From assembly GCA_015662405.1 (NCBI GenBank), contig DQUE01000154.1, positions 1-7,259 on the forward strand: a stretch of 7,259 bases of DNA, given 5' to 3'. Positions 1 to 6,515 of this stretch are shown here, in pieces (positions within the stretch are counted from its first letter, which is position 1; the number at the start of each line of letters is the position of its first letter). The notes under the pieces were generated by a model that saw only the letters and a list, made by a program, of their open reading frames with translations, searched no databases and had not been told where the DNA came from. Source of the stretch: Sulfurimonas autotrophica (GTDB lineage Bacteria > Campylobacterota > Campylobacteria > Campylobacterales > Sulfurimonadaceae). A program made the translations under genes and the position numbers.

Positions 1-1
1 C

Positions 2-1681
2 ATACTTTTCATGATGCTCATAAGCGATAATTGCTGCAGTTTTTAAGAGTTCTCTTTGTGAGTTTCTAAAAAGTTCATACCCAATTTCAGCATGCGTTTT
101 CATGATTTTCCATTCACTTCCTGAGAGTTTTCCTTTCTTGTTTAAAATACTATCAGGTATAGCCACTTTGCCTATGTCGTGCATAGGAGAAGCGATAGTG
201 AGGTTTTGTACCTCTTTTGCATCTAAACCATAATGTTGTGCAAGTATTTGAGAGTACAGAGCAACTCGTTTTACATGAAAACCGGTCTCTTGACTTCTTG
301 ATTCTCCAATTTCACCCATCTTTAAAATAATATCCTCTTGGGTCTCTTCTATCTCTTTATGGAGTTCTATAATCTCTGTAATGTCATTTCTAATGGCAAT
401 AAACTCTTCAATCTCTCCTTTTTCATTTAAAATAGGACTGATTGTTGCTTCAACAGTATAGAATGAGCCATCTTTTTTTTTATTTTTTACAATGCCAGTC
501 CATGGTTTTTTTGCAAGGATTGTCTCCCACATCTCTTTAAAAGCTGCTTTTGGCATATCTTCATGGCGAACGATATTGTGTGGTTTTCCTAAAAGTTCTT
601 TTTTTGTGTAGCCAGAAATTGCACAGAACTTATCATTTGCATAGGTGATTCTTCCATGTTTGTCGGTTTTTGAGACTATACTGCTTCTGTCAACAGCATC
701 TTTATATTCATTTAGAAGTTTTATATTTCGTAAAATACTGTTTTTGATTTTTAGACCAAGTATAAGCATAATCAGAGTAATAAATATAAAAAGAAAAACA
801 TCTATAAAGAGTTTTATTGTAAGGCTATGAGAATGATTTTGTATTAAAGTATTAATATATTCAAATTCTAATTTTTCGAGTTTGTTAAAAGCTTCTATAA
901 TATCTGTCGCTTTACGAAACCACTTTTGCGGGTTTTGTTTTATGGCTATATTTTTATTTTCTGTATATTTTGTAAAAATATTTTGCATCCAAATATACTT
1001 TTCATCTTGTGTTATTTTTTTATACTCTTTTAGGATTGTATTTGAACTGTACACTAAGAATTTTTGTTCTGCTAAATCGTATTCCCCCTTTGCATGTATT
1101 GCTATATATATCAGCTCTTTGTTTTGTTGTTTTTGCGCAAAGAGACCATTGAGAGAACCTCGTATTTTTCCAGTAGATTCTTTCATAAACAGAAGGTTTG
1201 TATAAGAGTGAAAGATTTGTGCAATTTTTTCCTCTTTTATAGTGTTTGTAAAATGTAAATAGTTTTTTAGCATTGTATGAATGATTTTTGTATATTCGTT
1301 AAAGGCATCTATTGTTGCAATTTCGTGTGAGATTACGCTATTTCGTAATTTTGTAAGGAGGGTTTTCTTTTCAAGACGCAGATTGTTTAGCAAGATATTT
1401 TTGCCAAACAGAAGATCTGTTTTTTTTTGTTGCTCTAGCAATTCTGTTTGAAAATCTGCTCCATGTGAGCCTAAATAGCCACTACTATAACCTCTCTCTT
1501 TTTGCAGAGAATTGATAAGTTGTGATATATTTTGTATAGTAGCAATATTTTTTTTGAGGGTTGCAAGTGAATCTAAATCTTTATAGCTATTGAAAATAAG
1601 GAACATAAAGCCAAAGAATATGACAATTAGAGGTAGTGAGATTAAAAGCTTTAACTTTGAAAGTATTGTTGTTGCATTCAC
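2..1681 (-). CDS. NIT-PAS-HD-GYP membrane sensor, probable c-di-GMP phosphodiesterase (C-terminus cut by window edge)
   Basis: This frame stays open from a GTG start at 1681 to the left edge, giving 560 residues. The start has AAAGG eight bases upstream. Residues 7-27 form a membrane segment. A region outside the membrane follows (about 28-287) and resembles the NIT nitrate/nitrite-sensing domain: it carries QKERGY at 60-65 and a second patch ending RGSLNGLFAQ. A second membrane helix lies at about 288-311, with no obvious HAMP domain after it. A PAS domain of the Aer type spans about 331-434 (ITYAND, ISGY, KKPWTG, KKKDGSFY). The HD-GYP domain then begins, with ETGFHV around H469, HDIGK at 501-505 and HHEKY at 556-560. 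The GYP signature should lie just outside the window. HD-GYP proteins usually hydrolyse cyclic di-GMP. The ligand of the NIT and PAS parts cannot be told from sequence. The gene is transcribed divergently from nadE. Confidence 0.9.
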   Translation of the reverse strand, partial: MNATTILSKLKLLISLPLIVIFFGFMFLIFNSYKDLDSLATLKKNIATIQNISQLINSLQKERGYSSGYLGSHGADFQTELLEQQKKTDLLFGKNILLNNLRLEKKTLLTKLRNSVISHEIATIDAFNEYTKIIHTMLKNYLHFTNTIKEEKIAQIFHSYTNLLFMKESTGKIRGSLNGLFAQKQQNKELIYIAIHAKGEYDLAEQKFLVYSSNTILKEYKKITQDEKYIWMQNIFTKYTENKNIAIKQNPQKWFRKATDIIEAFNKLEKLEFEYINTLIQNHSHSLTIKLFIDVFLFIFITLIMLILGLKIKNSILRNIKLLNEYKDAVDRSSIVSKTDKHGRITYANDKFCAISGYTKKELLGKPHNIVRHEDMPKAAFKEMWETILAKKPWTGIVKNKKKDGSFYTVEATISPILNEKGEIEEFIAIRNDITEIIELHKEIEETQEDIILKMGEIGESRSQETGFHVKRVALYSQILAQHYGLDAKEVQNLTIASPMHDIGKVAIPDSILNKKGKLSGSEWKIMKTHAEIGYELFRNSQRELLKTAAIIAYEHHEKY

Positions 1682-1831
1682 TTTGAAAACCTTTAAAAAA
1701 TAAAATTAGAGATATAGTTTACAATAAATTTGTTATAAAAATATTAAAGTTGTTTTTTCTTAAATTTTTTTTGTTGCAAAATTTAGATATAATATATTTT
1801 GTTAATAATACTTAAAGCTTAAAGAGAGGGA
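1682..1831. promoter_or_regulatory. Divergent intergenic region between the HD-GYP sensor gene and nadE
   Basis: This is 150 bp of very AT-rich DNA between two divergent starts, so it must hold promoters for both. On the plus strand TATAAT at 1788-1793 is a perfect -10 hexamer, which puts the transcript start near 1800 and leaves a leader of about 30 nt. No good -35 is seen, only a T-rich stretch, as is common in Campylobacterota. An inverted repeat (TAAATTTT at 1761-1768, AAAATTTA at 1778-1785) sits just upstream of the -10 and could be an operator, but in DNA this AT-rich it may be chance. CTTAAAG is duplicated in tandem at 1811-1824 in the leader. The minus-strand promoter could not be placed with confidence. 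Confidence 0.55.
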
Positions 1832-2638
1832 ATGAGTAAATATTCACAGATTAGCAATTATTTGACACTTTTTTTAGAAAATGAAGTGAAAAAGACAGGA
1901 ATAACAAAAGTTGTAGTCGGCTTGAGTGGCGGGCTTGATTCTGCTGTGGTTGCTGTTTTGGCGCACAAGGCTTTTGGGGATGATCTGTTATGTGTGAAAA
2001 TGCCCTCGCATTACTCTTCGCAAAGCTCACTTGACGATGCAGATGCACTTTGTAAAGATTTTGGTTTGCGCAGTATTACATGTTCGATTGCACCAATGTT
2101 GCGTGCGTATGAAGAGGTGCATAACGATTTAGACAATTTACGAAAAGGAAACTTCTCTTCTCGTATGAGAATGGCAACACTCTTTGACATTTCAGCAAGA
2201 GAGCATGCTTTAGTGCTAGGTACAAGTAATAAAAGTGAATTGATGCTTGGTTATGGTACTTTATATGGAGATTTGGCTTCAGCAGTTAATCCTATCGGTG
2301 ATTTGTATAAGAGTGAAGTTTTTGCATTAGCAGAGTATTTAGGTGTGAGCAAAAGCATTATAAATAAACCACCTTCAGCAGATTTATGGAGTGGACAGAG
2401 TGATGAAGCAGATTTAGGTTATAGTTATGCCCAGCTTGATGAAGCGATGAAGCTCTATGTGGATGAGAGAGTTCCACGAGAAGAGATTTTATCTAGGGGC
2501 ATTGACAAAAGGATGTTAGATATGATAATAGGTAGAATTTATAAAAATCACTTTAAGAGGAAGATGCCAGTGATTGCGAAGCTCACATCAAGAACATTAA
2601 ATCATGATTTTAATTATCCTCGTGATATCGGATTATAA
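1832..2638 (+). CDS. nadE: NH3-dependent NAD+ synthetase
   Basis: This 268-residue protein makes NAD+ from deamido-NAD+ (nicotinate adenine dinucleotide), ATP and ammonia, the last step of NAD synthesis, in the cytoplasm. It belongs to the adenine nucleotide alpha-hydrolase (PP-loop) fold: SGGLDS at residues 32-37 is the pyrophosphate-binding loop, followed by the family's GTSNKSE and GYGTLYGD patches and by PPSADLWSGQSDE, close to the usual P-[ST]-A-x-LW-x-GQ-x-DE. There is no N-terminal glutaminase domain, and the length is normal for the short ammonia-using form. The ATG at 1832 follows AGAGAGGG, which is close to the start; no better start lies upstream. It is first in a run with an aminotransferase gene (17 nt gap) and lpxK. 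I recall nadE and lpxK also being adjacent in Campylobacter and Helicobacter. Confidence 0.96.
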   Translation: MSKYSQISNYLTLFLENEVKKTGITKVVVGLSGGLDSAVVAVLAHKAFGDDLLCVKMPSHYSSQSSLDDADALCKDFGLRSITCSIAPMLRAYEEVHNDLDNLRKGNFSSRMRMATLFDISAREHALVLGTSNKSELMLGYGTLYGDLASAVNPIGDLYKSEVFALAEYLGVSKSIINKPPSADLWSGQSDEADLGYSYAQLDEAMKLYVDERVPREEILSRGIDKRMLDMIIGRIYKNHFKRKMPVIAKLTSRTLNHDFNYPRDIGL

Positions 2639-2655
2639 AAATTTAGGAGTAAAAA

Positions 2656-3792
2656 ATGAAAAATAAAAAATTGCGCATACCTTTTAGTAAGTATGAAAGT
2701 TCACGAAATGCACACGCAAATGTCTCTGATACCCTTGATGGTGAAGATATACATCAAGTTGAAGAACTTGAAAAAGAGTTTAAAGAGTATGTAGGTTCAG
2801 AGTATGCACTAGCAACGTCACACGGTACATCTGCACTCCATCTTGCGATGTTAGCACTTGATTTGAAGCGTGGAGATAAAGTTATCTGTAGTGTTAATGC
2901 CCATCCAAGTCTCCCTGAGGTCGTGCGTCATTTTGATGCTGAGCCTGTTTTTATTGATATAGCCAAAGATTCTTACAATATTGATTTGGAAAAGCTTGAA
3001 GATTATCTAGAGCAAAACCAGTCAAAAAAGCTCAAAGCAGTAATTATAACTCACCTTGGCGGTGTTACGGTAGATTTGGAGAGAGTCTATGCTATGGCTT
3101 CAAGTTATAATGTAAAAATAGTTGAAGATGCGAGTGATGCTCTAGGTGCCACATACAAGGGGAAAAAAATAGGTGCAACAGGTGCAGATATTGTCTGTTT
3201 TAATTTTTCTCCACATCTAAAGAAAAATATCTGTAATGGTGGTATGCTTGTTACAAATGATGAAGTAATTATGCAAAGAGCGAGACTTTTGCAAAATCAT
3301 GCAATCGTTCGAGATGAAGATAGACTAGAGTATATTTATGATATTGTAGATATAGGTAATGATTACTCATTGAGTCATCTCAATGCTGCATATATTCGTG
3401 CGCAGGTAAAAGAGCAAGATGCAAATATAGCAAGACAAAAAGAGATTGCAGCAATCTACTCACAAGAACTTGCAGGAGTTGAGCATATTGTAACACCTGA
3501 TATGAATAATGAAGAGAATCCTTTTTCTTTGTATATCATCAAAGTAGATAAAAACCGTGACTCTTTTGCAGTTGCACTGCAAGAGGAGGGTATAGGTACA
3601 GGCTTGCATTATATTCCGCTCCATCTTTTAACATACTATAAGACAAAGTATGCACTGCGTGTGAATGATTTTCCTGTAGCACTGCGTTCATTCCAACAGG
3701 TACTTTCGCTCCCTATATATGCAAGTATGAGTGATGAAGATGTAAAAACTGTTGTAGATACAATCAAAAAAATAGCAAAAACAAGAGTGTAG
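2656..3792 (+). CDS. DegT/DnrJ/EryC1/StrS-family PLP-dependent sugar aminotransferase
   Basis: The 378-residue product has the full length of the family, which transfers an amino group from glutamate, typically to a keto-sugar nucleotide, using PLP. The phosphate-binding region is SHGTSALHLAM (55-65). The PLP-nitrogen aspartate is D158 in VEDASDALGATYKGKKIG. The family's HxxKNI motif appears as HLKKNI, making K190 the likely Schiff-base lysine, followed by NGGMLVTND. The C-terminal GLHYIPLHL (316-324) matches the family's substrate-end motif. Two points are unusual: D161 stands where most members have His or Gln, and the loop between K190 and the Gly-Gly is about two residues short. AGGAG six bases before the ATG supports the start. 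The exact substrate cannot be assigned. Its place between nadE and lpxK suggests, but does not prove, a role in lipid A or other envelope sugars. Confidence 0.88.
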   Translation: MKNKKLRIPFSKYESSRNAHANVSDTLDGEDIHQVEELEKEFKEYVGSEYALATSHGTSALHLAMLALDLKRGDKVICSVNAHPSLPEVVRHFDAEPVFIDIAKDSYNIDLEKLEDYLEQNQSKKLKAVIITHLGGVTVDLERVYAMASSYNVKIVEDASDALGATYKGKKIGATGADIVCFNFSPHLKKNICNGGMLVTNDEVIMQRARLLQNHAIVRDEDRLEYIYDIVDIGNDYSLSHLNAAYIRAQVKEQDANIARQKEIAAIYSQELAGVEHIVTPDMNNEENPFSLYIIKVDKNRDSFAVALQEEGIGTGLHYIPLHLLTYYKTKYALRVNDFPVALRSFQQVLSLPIYASMSDEDVKTVVDTIKKIAKTRV

Positions 3793-3797
3793 TTCTT

Positions 3798-4685
3798 TTG
3801 AAAAAGAGTGTTGTTTTTTGGGTTGAAGAGTACTTCTACAACCCAAATGCTTTGCAAAAGTTTCTCTCTTATTTTTTTCTTCCTCTGAGTTGGCTTTATT
3901 GTTTTGTGATGTATATACGCTTTAGCATACAAAAAGCTGAAGATTTTGGTATTAGTATTGTAAGTGTCGGTAACTTGACTGTTGGTGGCAGTGGAAAAAC
4001 ACCACTTGTAACGGCTTTAGCAAAAAACTATGCTAAACCGGCAATAATCCTTCGCGGTTACGGTCGTCAATCAAGTGGAATGATTGTTGTCAAAGATGCA
4101 AATAACATCTGTTGTGATGTCCAAACAAGTGGTGATGAGGCGATGAGCTATGCACAAAAACTGCCACATGCAGTTGTGATAGTCAGTGAAGATAGAAAAA
4201 AAGCAATACAAAAAGCAAAAGAGTTAGCATGTGAAATTATTTTTCTTGATGATGCCTACTCCAAGCACAATATTAAAAAGCGTGATATAGTTATAGATGT
4301 AGATACAAAGAATAGTTTTTGCCTACCAAGTGGACCATATCGTGAGAGACTCTGGAGTGCAAAAGAGGCTCTTGTTGTCAAAGAGGAGAGAGATTTCAAG
4401 CGAGTGGTACATGTAAAGAATCCGACACAAAAAATGACACTTGTCACTGCGATAGCAAGGCCACAACGACTTGAAAAATATCTGCCTAAAGTTGTTGCAA
4501 AGCACTATTTTGAAGATCACCATAATTTCACAAAAGAGGAACTTATAGCAATTTTGGCACAAGATAAGGCAACATCTCTTTTAGTGACTCTAAAAGATTA
4601 TGTAAAAATTGAACATTTTGGATTGCCTCTTTCACTTTTGGATTTGGAAATAAAAGTGAAAGAGGATGTGATGAAAAACTTTTAA
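3798..4685 (+). CDS. lpxK: Tetraacyldisaccharide 4'-kinase (lipid A synthesis)
   Basis: LpxK adds the 4'-phosphate to tetraacyldisaccharide-1-phosphate at the inner face of the cytoplasmic membrane, giving lipid IVA. The 295-residue product has an N-terminal hydrophobic anchor (about 23-40), then the LpxK P-loop GNLTVGGSGKTP (59-69), RGYGR (86-90), SGDEA (111-115), LPSGPYRERL (176-185) and FEDHHNFTKEEL (238-249), all in the expected order. The motif usually written DDGFQHR is changed to DDAYSKHN (151-158), and the protein is shorter than most LpxKs of about 320-340 residues. The start is TTG at 3798, five bases after the aminotransferase stop, with AAGAG at 3783-3787 as a modest ribosome site; no ATG or GTG lies nearby in frame. 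It is the last gene of the nadE run. Confidence 0.92.
   Translation: MKKSVVFWVEEYFYNPNALQKFLSYFFLPLSWLYCFVMYIRFSIQKAEDFGISIVSVGNLTVGGSGKTPLVTALAKNYAKPAIILRGYGRQSSGMIVVKDANNICCDVQTSGDEAMSYAQKLPHAVVIVSEDRKKAIQKAKELACEIIFLDDAYSKHNIKKRDIVIDVDTKNSFCLPSGPYRERLWSAKEALVVKEERDFKRVVHVKNPTQKMTLVTAIARPQRLEKYLPKVVAKHYFEDHHNFTKEELIAILAQDKATSLLVTLKDYVKIEHFGLPLSLLDLEIKVKEDVMKNF
4626..4665. repeat. 14-bp perfect inverted repeat inside the 3' end of lpxK
   Basis: CCTCTTTCACTTTT at 4626-4639 is exactly complementary to AAAAGTGAAAGAGG at 4652-4665, with a 12-base loop. It lies about 20 bases before the lpxK stop and encodes part of the C-terminal residues. As RNA it would form a strong hairpin near the end of the operon transcript. 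No T-run follows at once on either strand, so it is not a textbook terminator. It may protect the 3' end of the mRNA, slow ribosomes or help end transcription between the convergent genes. Confidence 0.75.
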
Positions 4686-4710
4686 ATAGATGTTTTAAAT
4701 TTATCTATTT
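4684..4710. terminator. Possible weak bidirectional terminator between lpxK and the DUF308 gene
   Basis: AAATAGAT at 4684-4691 and ATCTATTT at 4703-4710 form an 8-bp perfect stem with an 11-base loop, overlapping the stop codons of both convergent genes. On the plus strand a run of seven T's (4716-4722) follows after a few bases. The stem is AT-only apart from one G-C pair, so it would be weak alone, but the position between converging genes fits. Confidence 0.4.
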
Positions 4711-5250
4711 TGTCATTTTTTTAAAGATAGAGCCTGTTATAAGTAGAGCAAAACCATCAAAGAAAAGACTAAAACCTACTAATAGACCAATGAGATAGGT
4801 TGATGTAAATGGCCAACCTACTATAAATAAAACTCCAATTAGCATAGAAAAAATCGCATTGATAAGCCACCAGATCCAACCATTTGCTGGGCGCATATTC
4901 ATAGCAAGCGAAAAACTTGCAAATGAGTCCATGAAAAAGTATATTGCAAGAAGTAGACCGACTGTTCCTATCCCTGTCATAGGATAAAAAACTATTAATG
5001 CCCCGATACCGATAAGTATAAAACTTTTGAGCCATCCAAGAAAATCACTTTTATCGCTGATATAGGTAAAATACCCAGCCATAAACCCACTAAATATCAT
5101 AAGCCATGCAACAAAAGTCACTGTTGCCAATGTCATAAACACAGGGTAAATAATACCCACAATACCAAGAATAATAAAAACTACACCTATAATTTTTGTG
5201 TATTTACTAAATTTTTCAAACAAATCCTCATCAATAGGATACTTCCACAT
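4705..5250 (-). CDS. HdeD/DUF308-family six-helix membrane protein
   Basis: The 181-residue product is an integral membrane protein with about six helices (roughly 19-36, 41-60, 72-89, 94-113, 125-145, 150-174) and short charged ends. It looks like three helical-hairpin repeats: the first helix of each pair ends in an aromatic residue or Gly-Trp followed by proline (IYP at 36, FYP at 90, GWP at 147). This spacing of about 55 residues is the DUF308 pattern of HdeD. HdeD is linked to acid resistance in Escherichia coli, but the biochemical role of the family is not settled and I do not transfer that function. AAGGAG seven bases before the ATG supports the start. The gene stands alone, convergent with lpxK and divergent from argB. 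Confidence 0.85.
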   Translation of the reverse strand: MWKYPIDEDLFEKFSKYTKIIGVVFIILGIVGIIYPVFMTLATVTFVAWLMIFSGFMAGYFTYISDKSDFLGWLKSFILIGIGALIVFYPMTGIGTVGLLLAIYFFMDSFASFSLAMNMRPANGWIWWLINAIFSMLIGVLFIVGWPFTSTYLIGLLVGFSLFFDGFALLITGSIFKKMTK

Positions 5251-5480
5251 TCTTTAACTCCTTGTAATTATAAAACTGCTAGAAAGTAACAGTTCCAATA
5301 ATAGTATATTGATAGCCTAACTGACTACAGACAAAATATGAAAATAGCAGGAGTGAACGCTCTTACTAATTTCATTAACAAAATAGAGATGAGGATTGTA
5401 ACATAGGTTCATGAGAATAAATGCTATTTAAGTAACATTTAGTAGTCTGATCAAATTTTGGATATTATTTCATACAATGA

Positions 5481-5497
5481 TGTGAATAATCTTCACA
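5481..5497. promoter_or_regulatory. Palindromic operator-like site upstream of argB
   Basis: TGTGAATAATCTTCACA is a perfect 6-bp inverted repeat (TGTGAA/TTCACA) around a 5-base centre, placed where the -35 region of argB would be. The left arm TGTGAAT matches half of an ARG box (TNTGAAT) and the right arm holds TTCA, but the arms are one base closer than in the 18-bp E. coli ARG box. It also resembles a CRP-type site with one extra spacer base. Which protein binds it, if any, is not known from sequence. Confidence 0.45.
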
Positions 5498-5518
5498 TAA
5501 TTAAAATTTCGTTAAAAT
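5492..5518 (+). promoter_or_regulatory. Putative argB operon promoter
   Basis: TTCACA (5492-5497) is one mismatch from the -35 consensus and TAAAAT (5513-5518) is a fair -10; the 15-base spacer is short. Transcription would begin near 5525, giving a leader of about 25 bases before the TTG start. The -35 overlaps the palindrome, which would suit repression. Confidence 0.4.
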
Positions 5519-5536
5519 AGTGAAATTCTTCTTTTT

Positions 5537-5541
5537 AAGGA
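5537..5541 (+). promoter_or_regulatory. Ribosome binding site deciding the argB start
   Basis: AAGGA lies eight bases before TTG at 5550. The upstream in-frame GTG at 5520 has no such site and would probably lie upstream of the transcript start, so the TTG is preferred. Confidence 0.75.
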
Positions 5542-5549
5542 AAAAAATA

Positions 5550-6401
5550 TTGCAGGCAAAAGTTGAAACAGTAAAAACCCTTCTTGATGCACTCCCATTT
5601 ATTCGTGAGTTTAGAAAAGAGATAGTAGTTATAAAATATGGCGGTTCGGCACAGACATCACCAGAGTTAAAAGAGAAGTTTGCTGAAGATATTTTACTTA
5701 TGTATCTTGTGGGTATTAAACCTGTTATTGTGCATGGGGGTGGAAAAAAGATTACAGATATGCTTGAAGCTCTTAAAATTGAGACAGAGTTTATTGATGG
5801 GCAACGTGTTACAACAAAAGAGACGATGCGTATTGTTGAGATGATACTAAGTGGAGAGATCAACAAAGAGATAGTATCTCTGCTTAATTCGCACGATGCT
5901 AAAGCTATAGGTATTAGTGGTAAAGATGCCCATTTTATTCGTGCAAGGGCGAAAGAGTTTAGTAAGTGGGGTTTGACCGGAAATATTACGCATGTTAAAG
6001 CAGATGTTGTTTTAAACCTTATTAGAGAGGGTTTTATTCCTGTAATTGCACCTATTGCAGCGGGTGAAGAGATGGGACATCCTGGCTATAACATAAATGC
6101 TGATTTGTGTGCTTCTTATGTGGCAAAGGCTATTGGTGCAAATAAAATAATATTTTTAACAGATACGCCAGGTGTATTAAATAAAGAGAAACAACTTCTT
6201 GCAACATTGACAAAAGATGAAGTCAAGGTACTTAAAGAGAATGGAGTAATCCATGGCGGCATGGTACCAAAAGTCGATGCTTGCTTAGAGGCAATAGATG
6301 GAGGCGTGCAAAAAGCACATATAATTGATGGCAGGTTAGAGCATGCGATGTTACTTGAATTATTTACATCAGAGGGTGTTGGTACACAGATAGTAAAATA
6401 G
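5550..6401 (+). CDS. argB: Acetylglutamate kinase, arginine-inhibited type
   Basis: ArgB phosphorylates N-acetylglutamate with ATP, the second step of arginine synthesis, in the cytoplasm. From TTG at 5550 the product has 283 residues. It shows KYGGSA (29-34), HGGGKKI (62-68), the NINAD patch (181-185), TDTPGVL (204-210) and GGMVPK with K241, all typical of the amino acid kinase fold. The extra N-terminal helix (MQAKVETVKTLLDALPF) and the C-terminal patch from HIIDGR to GVGT are known marks of the hexameric, arginine-inhibited enzymes, unlike the E. coli form. The expected protein start MQxK and the ribosome site favour TTG over GTG at 5520, which would add ten unlikely residues (MKFFFLRKKI). 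It leads a probable four-gene operon. Confidence 0.95.
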   Translation: MQAKVETVKTLLDALPFIREFRKEIVVIKYGGSAQTSPELKEKFAEDILLMYLVGIKPVIVHGGGKKITDMLEALKIETEFIDGQRVTTKETMRIVEMILSGEINKEIVSLLNSHDAKAIGISGKDAHFIRARAKEFSKWGLTGNITHVKADVVLNLIREGFIPVIAPIAAGEEMGHPGYNINADLCASYVAKAIGANKIIFLTDTPGVLNKEKQLLATLTKDEVKVLKENGVIHGGMVPKVDACLEAIDGGVQKAHIIDGRLEHAMLLELFTSEGVGTQIVK

Positions 6402-6417
6402 ACTAAGGAGTAGATAT

Positions 6418-6513
6418 ATGCGTTGCACTACACTATTTTTAGATGAAGTTGGTAATAAAATAAAAAGTATTTCTATCGAATTAATGGATAATGTACTTTC
6501 ACAAAGCGAGTAA
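6418..6513 (+). CDS. Small 31-residue ORF of unknown function
   Basis: ATG at 6418 is preceded by AAGGAG at 6405-6410, seven bases away, one of the best ribosome sites in the window. The frame runs 31 codons to TAA at 6511-6513, starting MRCTTLFLDEVGNKIKS and ending DNVLSQSE. The product is soluble, with no membrane segment or signal peptide, and I do not recognise it. It lies 16 bases after argB and 2 bases before the secreted hypothetical gene, so it is probably cotranscribed and may couple translation to that gene. It could be a real small protein, a leader ORF for the next gene, or the remnant start of a longer gene. Confidence 0.55.
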   Translation: MRCTTLFLDEVGNKIKSISIELMDNVLSQSE

Positions 6514-6515
6514 TT

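Larger units (their letters stand above)
5251..5549. other. Intergenic region between DUF308 gene and argB
   Basis: These 299 bases hold the divergent promoters of the DUF308 gene and the argB operon. On the minus strand TATACT (5303-5308) is a possible -10. TATAAT at 5267-5272 looks better as a hexamer but would start the transcript at the ribosome site, so it is doubtful. An 8-bp inverted repeat joins AAATAGCA (5342-5349) to TGCTATTT (5422-5429) across 72 bases, and a nested pair TAAATG/CATTTA lies at 5418-5441. I see no convincing gene or known RNA motif here. Confidence 0.5.

Noticed and set aside
645..1205. Two plus-strand ORFs (645-830 and 882-1205) opposite the sensor gene
   Set aside because: They lie wholly antisense to a continuous, domain-rich minus-strand frame, and their products are low-complexity Phe/Ile/Ser sequences with no family features.
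3636..3932. Minus-strand ORF of 98 codons across the aminotransferase/lpxK junction
   Set aside because: It is antisense to two well-supported genes and shows no recognisable domain or ribosome site.
5267..5272. Perfect TATAAT on the minus strand as the -10 of the DUF308 gene
   Set aside because: The transcript would begin at or inside the AAGGAG ribosome site, leaving almost no leader, so it is probably chance in AT-rich DNA.
5338..5406. 22-codon plus-strand ORF (ATG at 5338) in the spacer before argB
   Set aside because: It has no ribosome site upstream and no recognisable features; chance ORFs of this length are common.
5501..5866. Minus-strand ORF of 121 codons opposite the argB start
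   Set aside because: It is the antisense shadow of conserved ArgB codons; its composition is Ser/Ile/Phe-rich without a domain.
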